The notes under the pieces are model-generated. The model did no database searches. It saw only the letters and a program-made list of their open reading frames with translations, and was not told the origin of the DNA. A program made the position numbers and the translations under genes. A stretch of DNA of 64,000 nucleotides from Ridgeia piscesae (taxonomy: Eukaryota; Annelida; Polychaeta; Sabellida; Siboglinidae): contig JAODUO010000938.1 in the NCBI GenBank assembly GCA_025642075.2, positions 86,001 to 150,000 of the forward strand, given 5' to 3'. Shown piece after piece: positions 51,502 to 64,000 of this stretch. The first letter of the stretch is position 1, and each line of letters opens with the position of its first letter.

Positions 51502-54247
51502 GTAAGGGACGCAATAAGCAAACTATCATGTCGCATTCGCTCAATTATATAAGTTGTCGTTATGAAACTACGGAGTAGAAAAACGCAACTTGAGTTGACG
51601 CGTTACATTTTCCCGGCCCAAGCAATCAATGACAATGTGACCGCGTGTGCCTTGATATTGTGACTTGTCTTGAGTAAACCTTTCGGACATTGGCCGGTTT
51701 ACAGGATCAGGTGAGATGGCAGTTATATGTGGCAAACTGTGCGTAATGTTACCAATGTTTGAAATTGGTATTCGATGTATGTTACACTGCAGTAGACGTA
51801 AAACCGAGTGGTAGGTAACTAGGTTAGTCGTGCTCAGAACAAAAAATTATCATCGCCTACATCGGATCAGTTATGGCTTATGGGCCCGCTTCGTTTGACA
51901 CGGTTTTGTCATTTGTACCGCGTGAAGAATCGAACGGCGTCCTACGACTAGGTCAAACTTCAAAGGCCACAATTGTTATTGAGTGGCGTTGTCAGTGTTT
52001 AGTCCGCTATGTCTGCAATTTGACAACACATACGTTTCCGGAACGACTGATTTCAACCATGTTGATGTGGACACAACAGTCTTGGATTAATTGAATGACT
52101 TGATTATACAAGAAATTATAATTAATTTATCACCCGTATCTTAAATAAATGGTGGCACTTGTGTAGAATTTGGACCCCCTTCAACGTTGCCATTATAATG
52201 GGTAGGGCTAGTGTGAAGCCTGCTAACCCTACCTCTACTCCTAATTATTCATTATTCCTGGGCATATTTACGTTTTACAAGTATTGAGTTTTGATACCTG
52301 TCTAGCGCTCTGATTAGGGCCAGATGCAGTGGTCATGTATAATTATGATGTGCACTTGGAATGAGCTATAAAGACAGTTTGTTTATGCCGAGCGCACCGT
52401 CTTTTCTATGTCAAAATTCTGCTAAGATGCAGTAAGTAATAAACATAAATATGTGTGGGATGATGTTGAGTGATTGAATTAACAAAATGATATATCAAAT
52501 GTTGGCAAATATACAGTAATAGTGGCAAAATTGAGGTGGGTCCAAATTCTATACTGGTGCCTCAACTTTTAAAAACACTGCCTTGGTTGTATTGCTACCC
52601 ACGGTGGCCAGCAAAAGCCAGAATGGCAGTAATTAATAGGGAGTTTTGCAGAATAGGTTTTCTGGACTGGAATATCACTGTACAAAACACCAGCATTGTG
52701 GTTAGGGAAGCCGTCAATATAATTGTTTTTAATCAGTATATTTTGTGTACTTTTCACATAATGTTGCCAACTTGCCATCCATTCCTTAAAATGTGGAATA
52801 TTCTGTAATTAGAAGGTAAATATTGCATCTTAAATAAGGCGAATGGTGGTCCAACCCTTATTTTTCATATGGATAGCAACCCTGTTTTTACTGGATAAAA
52901 AATTCTATTTTGAACACCGTTCCGACATCAACACTGTTTAACAAGCAGTAAACTTACAGTTTAGGACATTTTATTACATAATATAAAAACTGAGAAACAT
53001 ATACATGCCGTTAACTTAAAGCAAACATAGAAAGATTTTTACTTGAACAACTGTTTTCTTAGCTCTGTGACATTAATTCATTTGTATACAGCCAGTATTT
53101 GTGTGTGTGTGACGCAACTTCAGTTAGTTTAACATTACATGTCCCATTGACATAAAAACCATGAATTTTCAGGCACAACTCACAACATGGTAATGTTCTA
53201 AAATACTAAAAGTACATGTCTACATGATTTCAGGATCAAGTGAATATGTAAATACATCATCTGACTTATTGTGTAAGACTGAAGGCGAAACCAATTATAC
53301 TTTTAATCACTAATTATAATGGCCATATCCAGTTATGTATTGGAACATGTACATGGAAATTTCCAATAATTTTACACAGGCCATGCCGCCAGGGTAGTCA
53401 TACAGACTATAATTATCCAGTGTAAACATGAAATATGAACCGAAATATGACACTCCACACAGACTTTGCCCACATTTGTATAGACATGGCTCCCTGCCAC
53501 TGATTCCTGCAAGTGCTTTCTATTTTCTAAATATCATACATGGCAAGTATCCGACATAAGCTAAATTAGATATATAGTTGTAAATGTACAAAGTAATATG
53601 ATGATCGTTTGTGTACAAAATATTTATATACACTATTAAGACCGACTTTAAATTGACTGGATAAAGTCCATTTTCTGATGGGTAACATTTGTTTTCTGTT
53701 TTCTTTGGGATGATAGATGTAATGACTGATGAACTGAATTTTCATTAAAATACATGCTGTTAGATGGTGACACTGATTGTAACAAAACATCCACCAGTTT
53801 GTTAAGTGTAAACATGTTTTAATATGGCTTGAAAAGGCCCTAGATGTTGAAGATTGTTTATTGCTGCAAAATAGATCAATAAAGTAGCATCATATTCATA
53901 TGTACATTCATACTCAGTAGGGTTCAATGTCTGAATGTGATTATAATTTGTAAGTATGTCGTTGACCCTTCATTCTGTTGATGTTTTAATGTCATAATAA
54001 CAGCGGTATCTCACTGAAGCACAAGAGAAGTGTTTATATAATAGGTGTGGTGGCTGATATGAACATTAGTTTGACAGCAGCTGTGATGTAGTCTAAACTT
54101 TCTAAAGTACATATTTTGCGAGTAAAGTTTGTTGTAAAATGGGCACTGTTGTTCAGTTTGGACTTTTATGATCAGTAAAAACTGAATTGTCTTCAATATA
54201 TCTATACAACTGAGAACATTAAAACATTAATGGCCAGACAAGTTTAT

Positions 54248-54304
<57 letters not shown>

Positions 54305-56370
54305 TGTGCTAGTCATGCTGCTAACAGGCCAATACCATGGGATATTGCGGTTATCACTATATCAGTTACCTAGAAGCACTTGCAAACTCAAAACATGTGG
54401 AAGGTAATTCATTTCCAGGAAGCTGTTTGTATTCTAATCTTTTGTAGCATTTTGGCCCACTTTTACATGACCTTTGTCAGTGGTTTGACACTGCTAGAGG
54501 GACTTTACCTGACCAAGAGAGAAAGCACACCTTTATCACCATATCAGTCATGAAAGTCTAGTCTTTCTTGATTGCAAACATGTGGTTTGTTTTGTGTTTG
54601 CATTCATTCTAAAGCAATACATTATATGTCATCACTAGGCATGAATTCAGATCAAGGTTTTTGCCTTTTATAATTTTAAAAATACATTTGGGGTCAAACT
54701 CGTTGAAGGGGAGCTTGTAAACTAGCTATTGTGTGACACACTGGGATTATACGAACTGGATAATGAGAACAACTGTTGGATATTGCCTGCTAATCTGGCT
54801 ATTCTAATCCTCTGTTAAGCCATTATTATGATGTTCCAGTCGCTAATGAGATTGGATGATTAGCATTACAGTATTTTACTAGGACAAGGTACACACCTGA
54901 CACTGACAGAGTATTGTAAGCAGTGGACTCTTGTCCTAGTTTTGTTATCACCGTTTAGCTCGATCAAACACATTGAAAGGAACTTTCCAGGTAATCACAT
55001 TGCTGTTACTAATATTTTACGTGGGCTTCCTGTCACACCAATCTCGGTAATCAGTCTCAAGGGAACTGTTCATCTTTCTTGTTAGTAGATCTAATCAGGC
55101 ACCCACAGTCACAATGGCTGATACACATAGCACCCTCTGGTGGTTAAATGTGTACTAATTCAGGGATCATTATAATATAGGGAAAATATGCACATAGCAT
55201 CTTAGATGAATCATTTATATTTATACACACAATGAGTATGATAAATGTTTGCTACATAGTCATTTTAATAATCCCAAAATGTTTGTTTTTCTGTATAAAC
55301 AGAATAACTGTATTTTTTATCATATCAAGTTGATAGTTTAAAGATTGTATTTGTAATGTTGGTCCAAGTTATGTTGCTAGTCTTAAGAAACTGGAATGTG
55401 ACAAAACAAATTGTGTGTTTGTGATAGTTTTTAGATATGTAGGGTTGTTGTTCTGTCAAACTGTTGTTACTGCTACGAGTTTCCTTAGTTAAATCCATAT
55501 TTAATGGAATGTTCTGCAAACTGATGATATTTTAAAACATGCGCAATATTGACATACCTAGGCTGGTAGTCGCAATAGTTGATTACTTTCATCGTTACGG
55601 TAACACAAATTACATGTAGAATGGATATTGTTATCAGTGAGTATTTGTTACAGATCTGCCAGTTTTCTGATTACGCACATCCCACATGTTGTCTGGTTTG
55701 TCCACCAGATGGCATTGTGAACACATCCCACTATTGTATGCTTTTAGCGGACATTCAAGATTTGAATTGTGTGCCCAGGTGTCGTACCTGTGCTGTGACC
55801 TTTTAGTGTGAATTTGACTTGTCAAAATGGACATTCTCCCAAGGGAATTCATCAGATATTATTTGATCTGCAAGTTTACAGCAGTGGATTTTTACTGGGT
55901 ATCGGGACTATCGGCTGTAGTAGTCGAATGAAGCAAGCACAATACAGGGGAGTTATAGTCGAAAGGTGTGCCAATGATGCACAGGTAAATTAATGTCTGA
56001 TTAATGTACGCAAGCATCACAAGTAAATTGCCCCATTTCCCACCAGCACAACGTAAATAACCAGTGGCTCCTGGTCGGATGGATGACATTGGCTAAATGA
56101 CATTGCATGTATTGATTAGCAGCAGGACAAGAGACCATAACAGACAGGTAGCGCGGGTCAGTCTGACTTCACCGACCCCTGCCGCCGGTGATAATCTGTT
56201 GCAACTTGGCGCTGATCTTCAGTGCATCTCACATGAGCAGCTGCTAAATTGCCTGCATTGTCATGGCGACCGTAGGGACGTGAGCGGCTAATGAAGACTG
56301 CTCCGACACGGGCAGTTGTTGTCGTGGCGTGACTAGAGATTTGAGTCTCTCAGGGCGGGACGTGTGAGGC
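51502..56370. other. Probable intron or intergenic DNA
   Basis: AT-rich, without recognised exons. A (TA)n run lies at 54252-54301. An acceptor-like TTTGAGTCTCTCAG at about 56339-56352 precedes the exon at 56371. Confidence 0.4.
54252..54301. repeat. (TA)n microsatellite
   Basis: TA dinucleotide run. Confidence 0.93.
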
Positions 56371-56931
56371 ATGAAGAAGGCAGCGAAGCCGAAGGCAGGG
56401 AAGCCTAAGGCGGCAGCAGCTGCACACCCTGCTAAAGTAGAAGGTAAAAAGGCAGATGAACCAGGCAAGACCCTCGCGACTCACCACCCGAAGGCTGGAG
56501 CGTCTCACGGTAACCTCAAAGTTCATGACCTGCCCCGGAAGGGGTCGGTGTCGAAACCGACCGGGTCACACAAGAGTGACGCGTCGCATGGCGCCACGGC
56601 GAAGCATGACACAGCAAAGAGGGGGTCTGTGTCGAAGCCTGCCCTGCACAAGTCCGACGCGTCTCACGTCTCTCCAGCGAAGCATGACACGCCGAGGAAA
56701 AGTTCCCTGTCAAAGTCAGTCGGGGTCAAGTCGACCAGCGACACGGATTCTAGCGAACCGCCGTTGTCCGAGCGGTCAGAGACGCAGTCGGTTGGCGAAC
56801 ATCAGTCAGTCGAAGAACATCTTTCGGTCGGAGAACCGCAGCTGCTGTCTAGTCGTGGTTCACCTCTTCACCACCAGGGGTTCTCTATGTCGGATGCCTC
56901 GTTTGTTGAGAGTATCATTGATGATGAGGAG
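56371..56931 (+). CDS. First coding exon of a basic, disordered protein (3'-partial)
   Basis: 187 codons from an ATG with an in-frame TGA six bases upstream to a GAG|GTATGT donor in phase 0. Composition is Lys/Ala/Ser/His-rich with GC content well above the flanks. Residues 1-45 are Lys-Ala-Pro rich. Residues about 55-120 hold three copies of a roughly 25-residue module containing KHD(T/L)xRKxSxSK; each has a basophilic kinase-type site (RKGSVS, KRGSVS, RKSSLS). Residues 138-155 hold three SVxE(H/P) copies, followed by a Ser/Asp/Glu-rich end (SDASFVESIIDDEE). No folded domain or signal peptide is seen. Later exons must lie beyond 64000 or be unrecognised. I cannot name the family. Confidence 0.6.
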
Positions 56932-57529
56932 GTATGTCATTTTGTGTATGTTCCACAGGTAATATGTTTCTGACATTCAATATACAGAGTTCTTGGGCTG
57001 TACTTAGATACTTAGTAAAGTCTGGTGTGCACGTTGTACATCCATGGCACAGTTCTGCATTGAAATTAGTTTAGACAATGTTTTGTGTGTGAAAAGGTTA
57101 GCGTCCACACATGGTAACTTACTCAGGTTACAACGTACACGTGCAGCTGTGTATGACAGCTGATACAAGTTTAGTTGTTGACACTTGACATGTGTAAACA
57201 TAACTGCTGAATTTGGGTACTGGTACAGTTCAAATTTGAGAGAATAAACAGCAACATATGCAGTTAGCAGCAGTTGGGTTAAATGTCTAAATGTCTCGTT
57301 GTTGACCCTTCAAACTATATGAAGTATGTTGATGTTCATATGTCACTATAACATGCTACTGCTACTGATTACTGCAGTGTTCGAGTAAAGTATTTATTTT
57401 ATACTTTTTGATGACTGGCATGAAGATTAGTTTGACAGTTGTGTAAAGTGTATATTTTGGGACTATGTCCCCACACACAACTTTGCCTTATCTTCCTTGA
57501 TATCCAGGCTTTCTGTCCCCACACAACCA
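56932..57529. other. Intron sequence, no feature seen
   Basis: Sequence after the donor at 56931 up to the 23-bp minisatellite; no exon recognised. Confidence 0.45.
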
Positions 57530-59292
57530 TGCTGCCCATCCCCGTACAACCATGCCTTCTGTCCCCACACAACTATGCCTTCTGTTCCCACACAACCATG
57601 CCTTCTGTCCCCTCACAGCCTCACCTTCTGTCCCAACACAACCATGCCTTCTGTCCCCACACAACTATGCCTTCTGTCCCAACACAACTATGCCTTCTGT
57701 TCCCACACAACCATGCCTTCTGTCCCCTCACAGCCTCACCTTCTGCCCAACACAACCATGCCTTCTGTCCCCTCACAGCCTCACCTTCTGTCCAAACACA
57801 ACCATGCCTTCTGTCCCCTCACAGCCTCACCTTCTGTCCAAACACAACCATGCCTTCTGTCCCCTCACAGCCTCACCTTCTGTTCCCACACAACCATGCC
57901 TTCTGTCCCCTCACAGCCTCACCTTCTGTCCCAACACAACCATGCCTTCTGTCCCCTCACAACTATGCCTTCTGTTCCCACACAACCATGCATTCTTTCC
58001 CCTCACAGCCTCACCTTCTGTTCCCACACAACCATGCCTTCTGTCCCCTCACAGCCTCACCTTCTGTTCCCACACAACCATGCCTTCTGTCCCCTCACAG
58101 CCTCACCTTCTGTCCCAACACAACCATGCCTTCTGTCCCCTCACAACTATGCCTTCTGTTCCCACACAACCATGCCTTCTGTCCCCTCACAGCCTCACCT
58201 TCTGTTCCCACACAACCATGCCTTCTGTCCCCTCACAGCCTCACCTTCTGTCCCAACACAACCATGCATTCTGTCCCCTCACAGCCTCACCTTCTGTCCA
58301 CACAACCATGCCTTCTGTCCCCTCACAGCCTCACCTTCTGTCCCAACACAACCATGCCTTCTGTCCCCTCACAACTATGCCTTCTGTTCCCACACAACCA
58401 TGCCTTCTGTCCCCTCACAGCCTCACCTTCTGTTCCCACACAACAATGCCTTCTGTCCCCTCACAGCCTCACCTTCTGTCCCAACACAACCATGCCTTCT
58501 GTCCCCTCACAGCCTCACCTTTTGTCCAAACACAACCATGCCTTCTGTCCCCTCACAGCCTCACCTTCTGTCCCAAAACAACCATGCCTTCTGTCCCCAC
58601 ACAACTATGCCTTCTGTCCCCACACACAACCATGCCTTCTGTTCCCACACAACCATGCCTTCTGTCCCCTCACAGCCTCACCTTCTGTTCCCACACAACA
58701 ATGCCTTCTGTCCCCTCACAGCCTCACCTTCTGTCCCAACACAACCATGCCTTCTGTCCCCTCACAGCCTAACCTTTTGTCCAAACACAACAATGCCTTC
58801 TGTCCCCTCACAGCCTCACCTTCTGTCCCAACACAACCATGCCTTCTGTCCCCACACAACCATGCCTTCTGTCCCCACACAACTATGCCTTCTGTCCCCA
58901 CACAACTATGCCTTCTGTTCCCACACACAACCATGCCTTCTGTCCCCACACAACCATGCCTTCTGTCCCCTCACAGCCTCGCCTTCTGTCCAAACACAAC
59001 CATGCCTTCTGTCCCAACACACCCCACCTTCTTACCCCATACATCCATGCCTTCTATCCCCATACAATCACTTGTCCACACAACAAAGCCTTCAGTCGCC
59101 ACATAACCATCTCTTCTGTCCCCACACAACCATCTCTTCTGTCCCCACACAACCATCTCTTCCATCCCCACACACCCCGTTTTCTGTCCCCACACAACCA
59201 TCTCTTCTGTCCCCACACAACTATGCCTTCTGTCCCCACACAACTATGCCTTCTGTCCCCACACAATCAGGCCTTCTGTCCCCACATAACCT
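57530..59292. repeat. 23-bp minisatellite, about 76 units, two subtypes
   Basis: Two unit types: CTTCTGTCCCNACACAAC with CATGC, and CTTCTGTCCCCTCACAGC with CTCAC. In the middle of the array they largely alternate as a 46-bp higher-order unit; the right edge (after about 58840) is mostly the first type. Long His/Pro/Ser/Cys open frames across it (up to 620 codons) are artefacts, because no unit contains a stop. Confidence 0.95.
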
Positions 59293-61069
59293 GTCTTCTT
59301 GTCTTTTGTGCGTTACATATTTTATGCATTCAGTAATCAATGTGTTAGAGTATGCATAGTTTGTATTATATGGCATGATTTAAATTTATTCATGATAAAA
59401 ATAAAACCTCCGTCAGTCATCTGAAGTCACTCATGTGCCGTTGTTCTGCACTGATAAGCAAGGCCTTGCCAACTGTCTCTCTATAGCTATAGAGTTCTGC
59501 TGCATCGACAAGTTTGTAGTCTCCATGAGTCACTCCTGTCGTCTGATTACCACCGTGTGTTATGTCAGACGTTGTTGTTACAACTTATTTCACACTCGTT
59601 TGTCTTCCTTTCCTATAGTCGTCAAAACATCAGACAGATCGCTCTATTCGGATGAAGAAAAAAGGAAATATCAAATAACAAAATTCTAAAAAAATAGTTC
59701 ATTGATCATCATTAAAGTGTTATGCAATGCAACTGAATTGCTAGGTGTGTCATGCCATTTCAGTGTGGGGATGTTGTGGCTTTTAAAAGGTGTTTTATAA
59801 CAGTTGTAGCTTTTTTATGTGTCATGGTAAATTTCAGCGTTGTGGACAGTGAGTGGCATATATTTATTCTGCAGAACTCGAATGAGACCTGAGTTCACAG
59901 GTAGGTCAGTATAAAACGACAGCCAGATGATCACAGATCTACCTGAAATTTGCAGTATTAAACGGACAGTTTCTCCAGGGTTCAGTTAATCACGAAGCAT
60001 AATTCATTTGTGTAATTGATTGTTCCTTATGTCACGAGTGATGATGATTATAATTGCACTAGTGGCAGTGTTGTTACGTTATGTCACTGGGACTTCAAGC
60101 AGCCATTATTATGGTTACCATGGTAACGCACGTATGTGAGCACGAATGATACATTTAATGTCCGTCGCAGATCATGGTGAAGACTACAGGAAATCATCAT
60201 CGTTCCCAAGGTAGTTTGTGTGTGTGCTAATCGGGTCGTAAATACCTCGTTAATTAAGTGGCGCGATCAAAGTAAATTATTGAGAAGGTTGTTTTGTCGG
60301 TGGGTGTGTGGTCAGTGATGTGGTCAGTATTGCGCTGGCCGCTAGGTTGGAAATGACAAAGTTACACTATATACAGGCAGGGATTAGTAGACTCGAGATC
60401 ATAAAATCATACTGTATGCTTTCCATCTATTGAGCAAAATTATTTTCTTAGATGGACATAGGAGTTAATTTAATTATTTCTTAAATTACTGTGGCACAAC
60501 ATCTTTATAATGCATGCTCTATTTACATACGGATATTTGTTGTCAGGATAATTACTTGGGTGATATAAGCATGCAGTTGTTTTGACAGTAACAAACCTGG
60601 AAGTTGGATTTTTCTTGTGACGTATCACTCAGACTCCTCACCCCGTCCCCATGGGGGAGACTGAGATGATACCCAATCAGAAGCATACCTGAAGCCTACT
60701 ACTGAATATGCCGATATACGTCATTAAGAGAATGCCTGATTAGCAGTGGTGACCTTGTGTACTGGTAGGTAGTGATGGCCATGTGACACGGGTAGTTTGG
60801 AGCGTGAGTCATGTCAGTGATTGGTCGATGCTGTAGACAGTCTGGCCCTGGGGGGGGGGGTTCAGGTGAGCCTACAGGTGTGGTCATCAGTCGTCTCCGA
60901 GTTGTCTCACACAGTCGAGTGTCGTTAGGTTGTCAGTCGGGTGATATGGCCAGGAATTCAAGGACAATGAGGATTGAAGCGGGAGAGGTAGGTGGGGGGC
61001 ATGTGTGGGAGCAGGGAGGTTCGGGGGCACAGGGGGTAATCCAGACAGGGAGGCATGGCTGAGGAAGTT
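59293..61069. other. Probable intron, no exon seen
   Basis: AT-rich with a G9-10 run near 60850. No recognised coding sequence. Confidence 0.45.
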
Positions 61070-61475
61070 AGGGTTATAAATAGCATATTAGCCAGTATGT
61101 AGATTATTGTGTCGTAAGACGCAACATGAAGACGTGTTGTAAGAAGTATTGTTGAATGAGAAAGAGCAGTGTTATGTCATCTTATGAAGTAAGACTATGT
61201 CGTGTTATTTGAGGTAGGATTATGTGAAATTATGTAATGTTGTATGAGATAGGATGTAGCATTATGTAATGTTAGATGAGGCAAGAAATAGAATTATCAT
61301 GGTGTGAGGTAAAATGTATAATTGTATGACGCTGGACATCAGGCAGAGTCTAAAATTATATAATGTTATTACTTATATTGAAGCAGAATATAGAAATCTT
61401 ATGTACACGAGGCAAGATGTAAAATTATATCGGATTATATGAATATAGGAAGTAGAATTATATTTTATTTAACAA
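61070..61475. repeat. Decayed ~30-bp tandem repeat
   Basis: About nine units of the form GAGGYARGATGTARAATTATGT, each followed by a variable 5-10 bp, heavily diverged. Confidence 0.55.
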
Positions 61476-62091
61476 CAACAAGGAACGACGTACAGTAGAG
61501 TTGTGTTGTATTATTTAAATCCATGAAGGTAATCAATAGCGATATTGTGAACAGAAGATGCATCAACTTATACTGAAAACTTAGCCATGTTTCAGGTCCG
61601 CAAGTTGTATTATGCTAGTGTATATCTGTAGAAACCTTACATGTCTGACATGGAGCCTTGTGTCACTCTACATGCTCAACTGCATGGATTAGATTTTCAG
61701 TGTCACTTAGTCAAGAACCAGTGATGTTATTGTTGATTGGTTTTCAATCCTAGTCACTGGCCACATACGGGAAAGAAGATGGCGTTATGTCAGGGTCATA
61801 ATGTATTAATTAAAAAAAAGAAAATCATTTTATGTTTAGACAGATTGTGTTTGGATTTATTTGAGGTAGTGAATAACTAGTAATGCACTTATCTAAAGAT
61901 GCACCGCAACACATTTTATAAAGAATTTAAAAGTTGAATTTAAGTGTGTCACTGAGAAAAGTTAGAGAAACAAGATGTGTATAATATATTATGTGAAGCT
62001 AGGGTACACATTTCATGGTTATGTAACAATACAGCTAAGATGTCTGTAACAGCATGACATGCTAGTTTATGTTGCAGCTCAGTAAACAAAT

Positions 62092-62145
<54 letters not shown>

Positions 62146-62847
62146 AATTTGTAGATAAGTTTCTTCTGATGTGTCCTTCAGAGGTTTCGTATATGCAGTC
62201 TCATTGCTTAGGACACATCAACTCAAAGTGTACACGCAACTGTGTGTGTGTCATTATGTTGTCATGGCAACCATGTACCTGTAGGTGGAACTTTGTTAAT
62301 GTTATCCCAGGGTGATCTCGGTGAGCAAATCCGTCTGGTCGCTTCAATCTGATAAACTGTCCAAGATCTAGGATTACAGTCTAACTTCACCATTCATGTC
62401 ACCCCAGGTCACTGTTGGCTGTTCTGTTTCTGAGAATATGCCCTTTGCTACTGCATTTTTGAATTTTTCAGACTTGTTTTTACCTGAACTATTTCAGTGG
62501 ATTGAATATGATCTGACCCCTGTGACTGGGCTGGTGTATAGGGCATGAATGGAACACGTGCTAGCCTTGCTTCTCAATGCGGGCGTCTCTGCTGACGACT
62601 GGTGGAAATATGCACTGTCATGTGTGTCTAATTGCCACGTAGATGTGACAGTCGGTGTAGCGTGAAATCTATGCAGTCTTTAGGTGTATTCAGGCAGCGT
62701 ACTGGTGCCACTGCATAGTGGGTTATTTCTGGCCATAGTTGAGTTGATCAACTGGGAGACCTGTAAATGTGGCCTGACTGATTTGTGTGGCTCAAATGTT
62801 TTCTTCCATAGCTTGCAAATTGTGACTTATTGAAGTCTACTTTTAAA
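61476..62847. other. Probable intron, no exon seen
   Basis: No supported feature other than the (TA)n tract at 62094-62143. Confidence 0.45.
62094..62143. repeat. (TA)n microsatellite
   Basis: TA dinucleotide run. Confidence 0.93.
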
Positions 62848-63130
62848 GGCTGGTAGCTGAGCGACTAGGGTATTGGACCCTTATTCTAGAGAACCTGGGT
62901 TTGAACCCTGTGCTGTTGTGTTGTGCACTGTGTGATGGTTCAGTTCACTCGGCTGTGTGAATGAGTACCTGGTTGTAGACAGTGGTTGATAGTTGCACAT
63001 GAATTGTATTTGCACATTAATTGCAGCAATGCTTCAACGAGAAAGTGTTCAATTGATTAGATTTGCGGGGGAGTAAAGTGTAAAGTGCCTTTGAGCAGTC
63101 CTACGGATTGAAAGCTGCACTACCTTAGTT
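62848..63130 (+). mobile_element. tRNA-derived SINE
   Basis: The head has an A-box-like GGTAGCTGAGCGACTAGGG (about 62850) and a B-box-like GGGTTTGAACCC (about 62888), at tRNA spacing. The body contains CTCGGCTGTGTGAATGAGTA and CCTGG, a block common to SINEs of many marine invertebrates, and ends near AAAGTGCCTTTGAGCAGT. A and B boxes would serve RNA polymerase III. End points are approximate; no clear tail or target duplication was found. Confidence 0.6.
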
Positions 63131-64000
63131 GACTTGTTTTAGTGTGAAACTTGAACTGACCAATCAGTAACCCTTGCAACATGCCTGTTAGTGCTGAACA
63201 GTTAGGTAGTGATACGTCAGCCTGATGGGGAGGACAAGACTGTCTGGGGTGTATAGTAATCCCTCACAGATAATGAATTAAGTGGTAATGCAGTATTGAA
63301 GATTACTGGTATTTTTGTAGATAGAACATTGTCCTATTATCAGATTATCAAGGTACGACATTTATCTGTCACACCATACAAAAGTTATAAACCTATTCAA
63401 TCAGTATTTTTTACACGCATACAAATATATGTGACAAATTATTTTACAGTCTTGAAATAGCAGTTTTACAGAAGGCTTGCTTTCATTGCACAGTGTCACA
63501 CATGTGCTGTCTCTAGTCTGACGGTGGTGCCCTCGGGTGGGCACCCAGTGAGTCATATCTTATATAAATATGATCTGCGCTGTCCAGCAACAAGTTGCGT
63601 CAGTGTCACTTGTGTACTTTGTCCCACATGATAAACAACTGTGAACGGTGTCAAGTGCTGTGTGCTGTGCTCTTGACGTGAGTGTCAGCTATGACAGTGC
63701 TCTGTGTCAGGATGACCTGGTGACCATTCAGACGGTTCAGTTTCTCAATCTATGCCACCGAGCTGTCTGCAGTTAGATGCCTTCGTGTAATTTCAGTTAA
63801 TTGATGTCTTTATGAGATTACCTGGGCCTCTGCAGGAAGCTCCCTTACTAAGAGCTTCTGTGATGTCGCAATAATTCACACCTTTCACCTGACATGATGG
63901 ATGGAGTGTGTGGTCACAGTCACACCTGTCTCTCACAGACACACCTTGTTAATATTGTGTCACCAGCGCTTATTATGGTTCAGTCTGTGTTTTTATGGTT
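63131..64000. other. No feature seen to right edge
   Basis: No exon or repeat supported. Presumably intron of the gene starting at 56371, or intergenic. Confidence 0.45.

Noticed and set aside
52536..52808. Plus-strand ORF of 90 codons
   Set aside because: AT-rich, no similarity recognised, and no supporting splice or promoter signals.
57530..59292. CRISPR-like array
   Set aside because: Units are directly adjacent without unique spacers, no cas genes are present, and the DNA is eukaryotic; the 54-bp satellite was rejected for the same reasons.
57439..59359. ORFs of 555 and 620 codons rich in Pro, Ser, His, Cys
   Set aside because: Product of the 23-bp minisatellite, which contains no stop in any plus-strand frame; overlapping frames are equally long.

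Overview
The window is nuclear DNA of an animal, most likely a marine invertebrate; phylum and species cannot be fixed from the sequence. Evidence: genes broken by GT-AG introns with matching phases, no operons or bacterial gene spacing, CpG-rich putative promoters, very many (CA)n, (TA)n and (GA)n tracts, and a mixed load of DNA transposons (hAT, P-like, Tc1/mariner) and non-LTR retrotransposons. Most long open frames are artefacts of tandem repeats whose unit length is a multiple of three or whose composition avoids stops.

Host genes, left to right. (1) Minus strand, 673-5890: the first six exons of a glutaredoxin-DEP-DUF547 protein, which runs off the left edge. (2) Minus strand, 9291-14678: a complete six-exon Rab10 small GTPase of 200 residues, ending in a double-cysteine prenylation signal. 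(3) Plus strand, 24988-27361: a three-exon DEDDh 3'-5' exonuclease of 396 residues with an arginine-rich, mitochondrial-like leader. (4) Minus strand, 30299-31324: a rhodopsin-type GPCR reading frame with an in-frame stop in the first intracellular loop and no seventh helix. (5) Plus strand, 31537-31729: a possible signal-peptide exon. (6) Plus strand, 56371-56931: a first coding exon of a basic, disordered protein whose remaining exons must lie beyond the right edge.

Mobile DNA. A ZMYM1-like hAT element occupies 17709-24088, with a perfect 8-bp target duplication and a 5'-truncated CR1/L2-type LINE nested in its transposase. A P-superfamily-like element occupies at least 38898-44417. It holds two convergent genes, and the start codon of each lies inside a ~45-bp inverted repeat, so both predicted proteins begin MRTL. 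The plus-strand gene is a six-exon transposase with frameshifts; the minus-strand gene encodes an unrecognised protein with a C-terminal Cys/His cluster. This two-gene element is the best candidate here for something not yet described. A decayed Tc1/mariner copy lies at 47762-49077, LINE 3' fragments at 24190-24600 and 50786-51211, and a tRNA-derived SINE at about 62848-63130.

Tandem DNA. A 54-bp satellite of about 106 units fills 32612-38350, and a 23-bp minisatellite fills 57530-59292. Two intragenic minisatellites (45 bp in the glutaredoxin gene, 25 bp in Rab10) each grew out of a genuine 3' splice site, so each array offers a ladder of duplicate splice acceptors. The rest is intron or intergenic DNA in which I see no gene.
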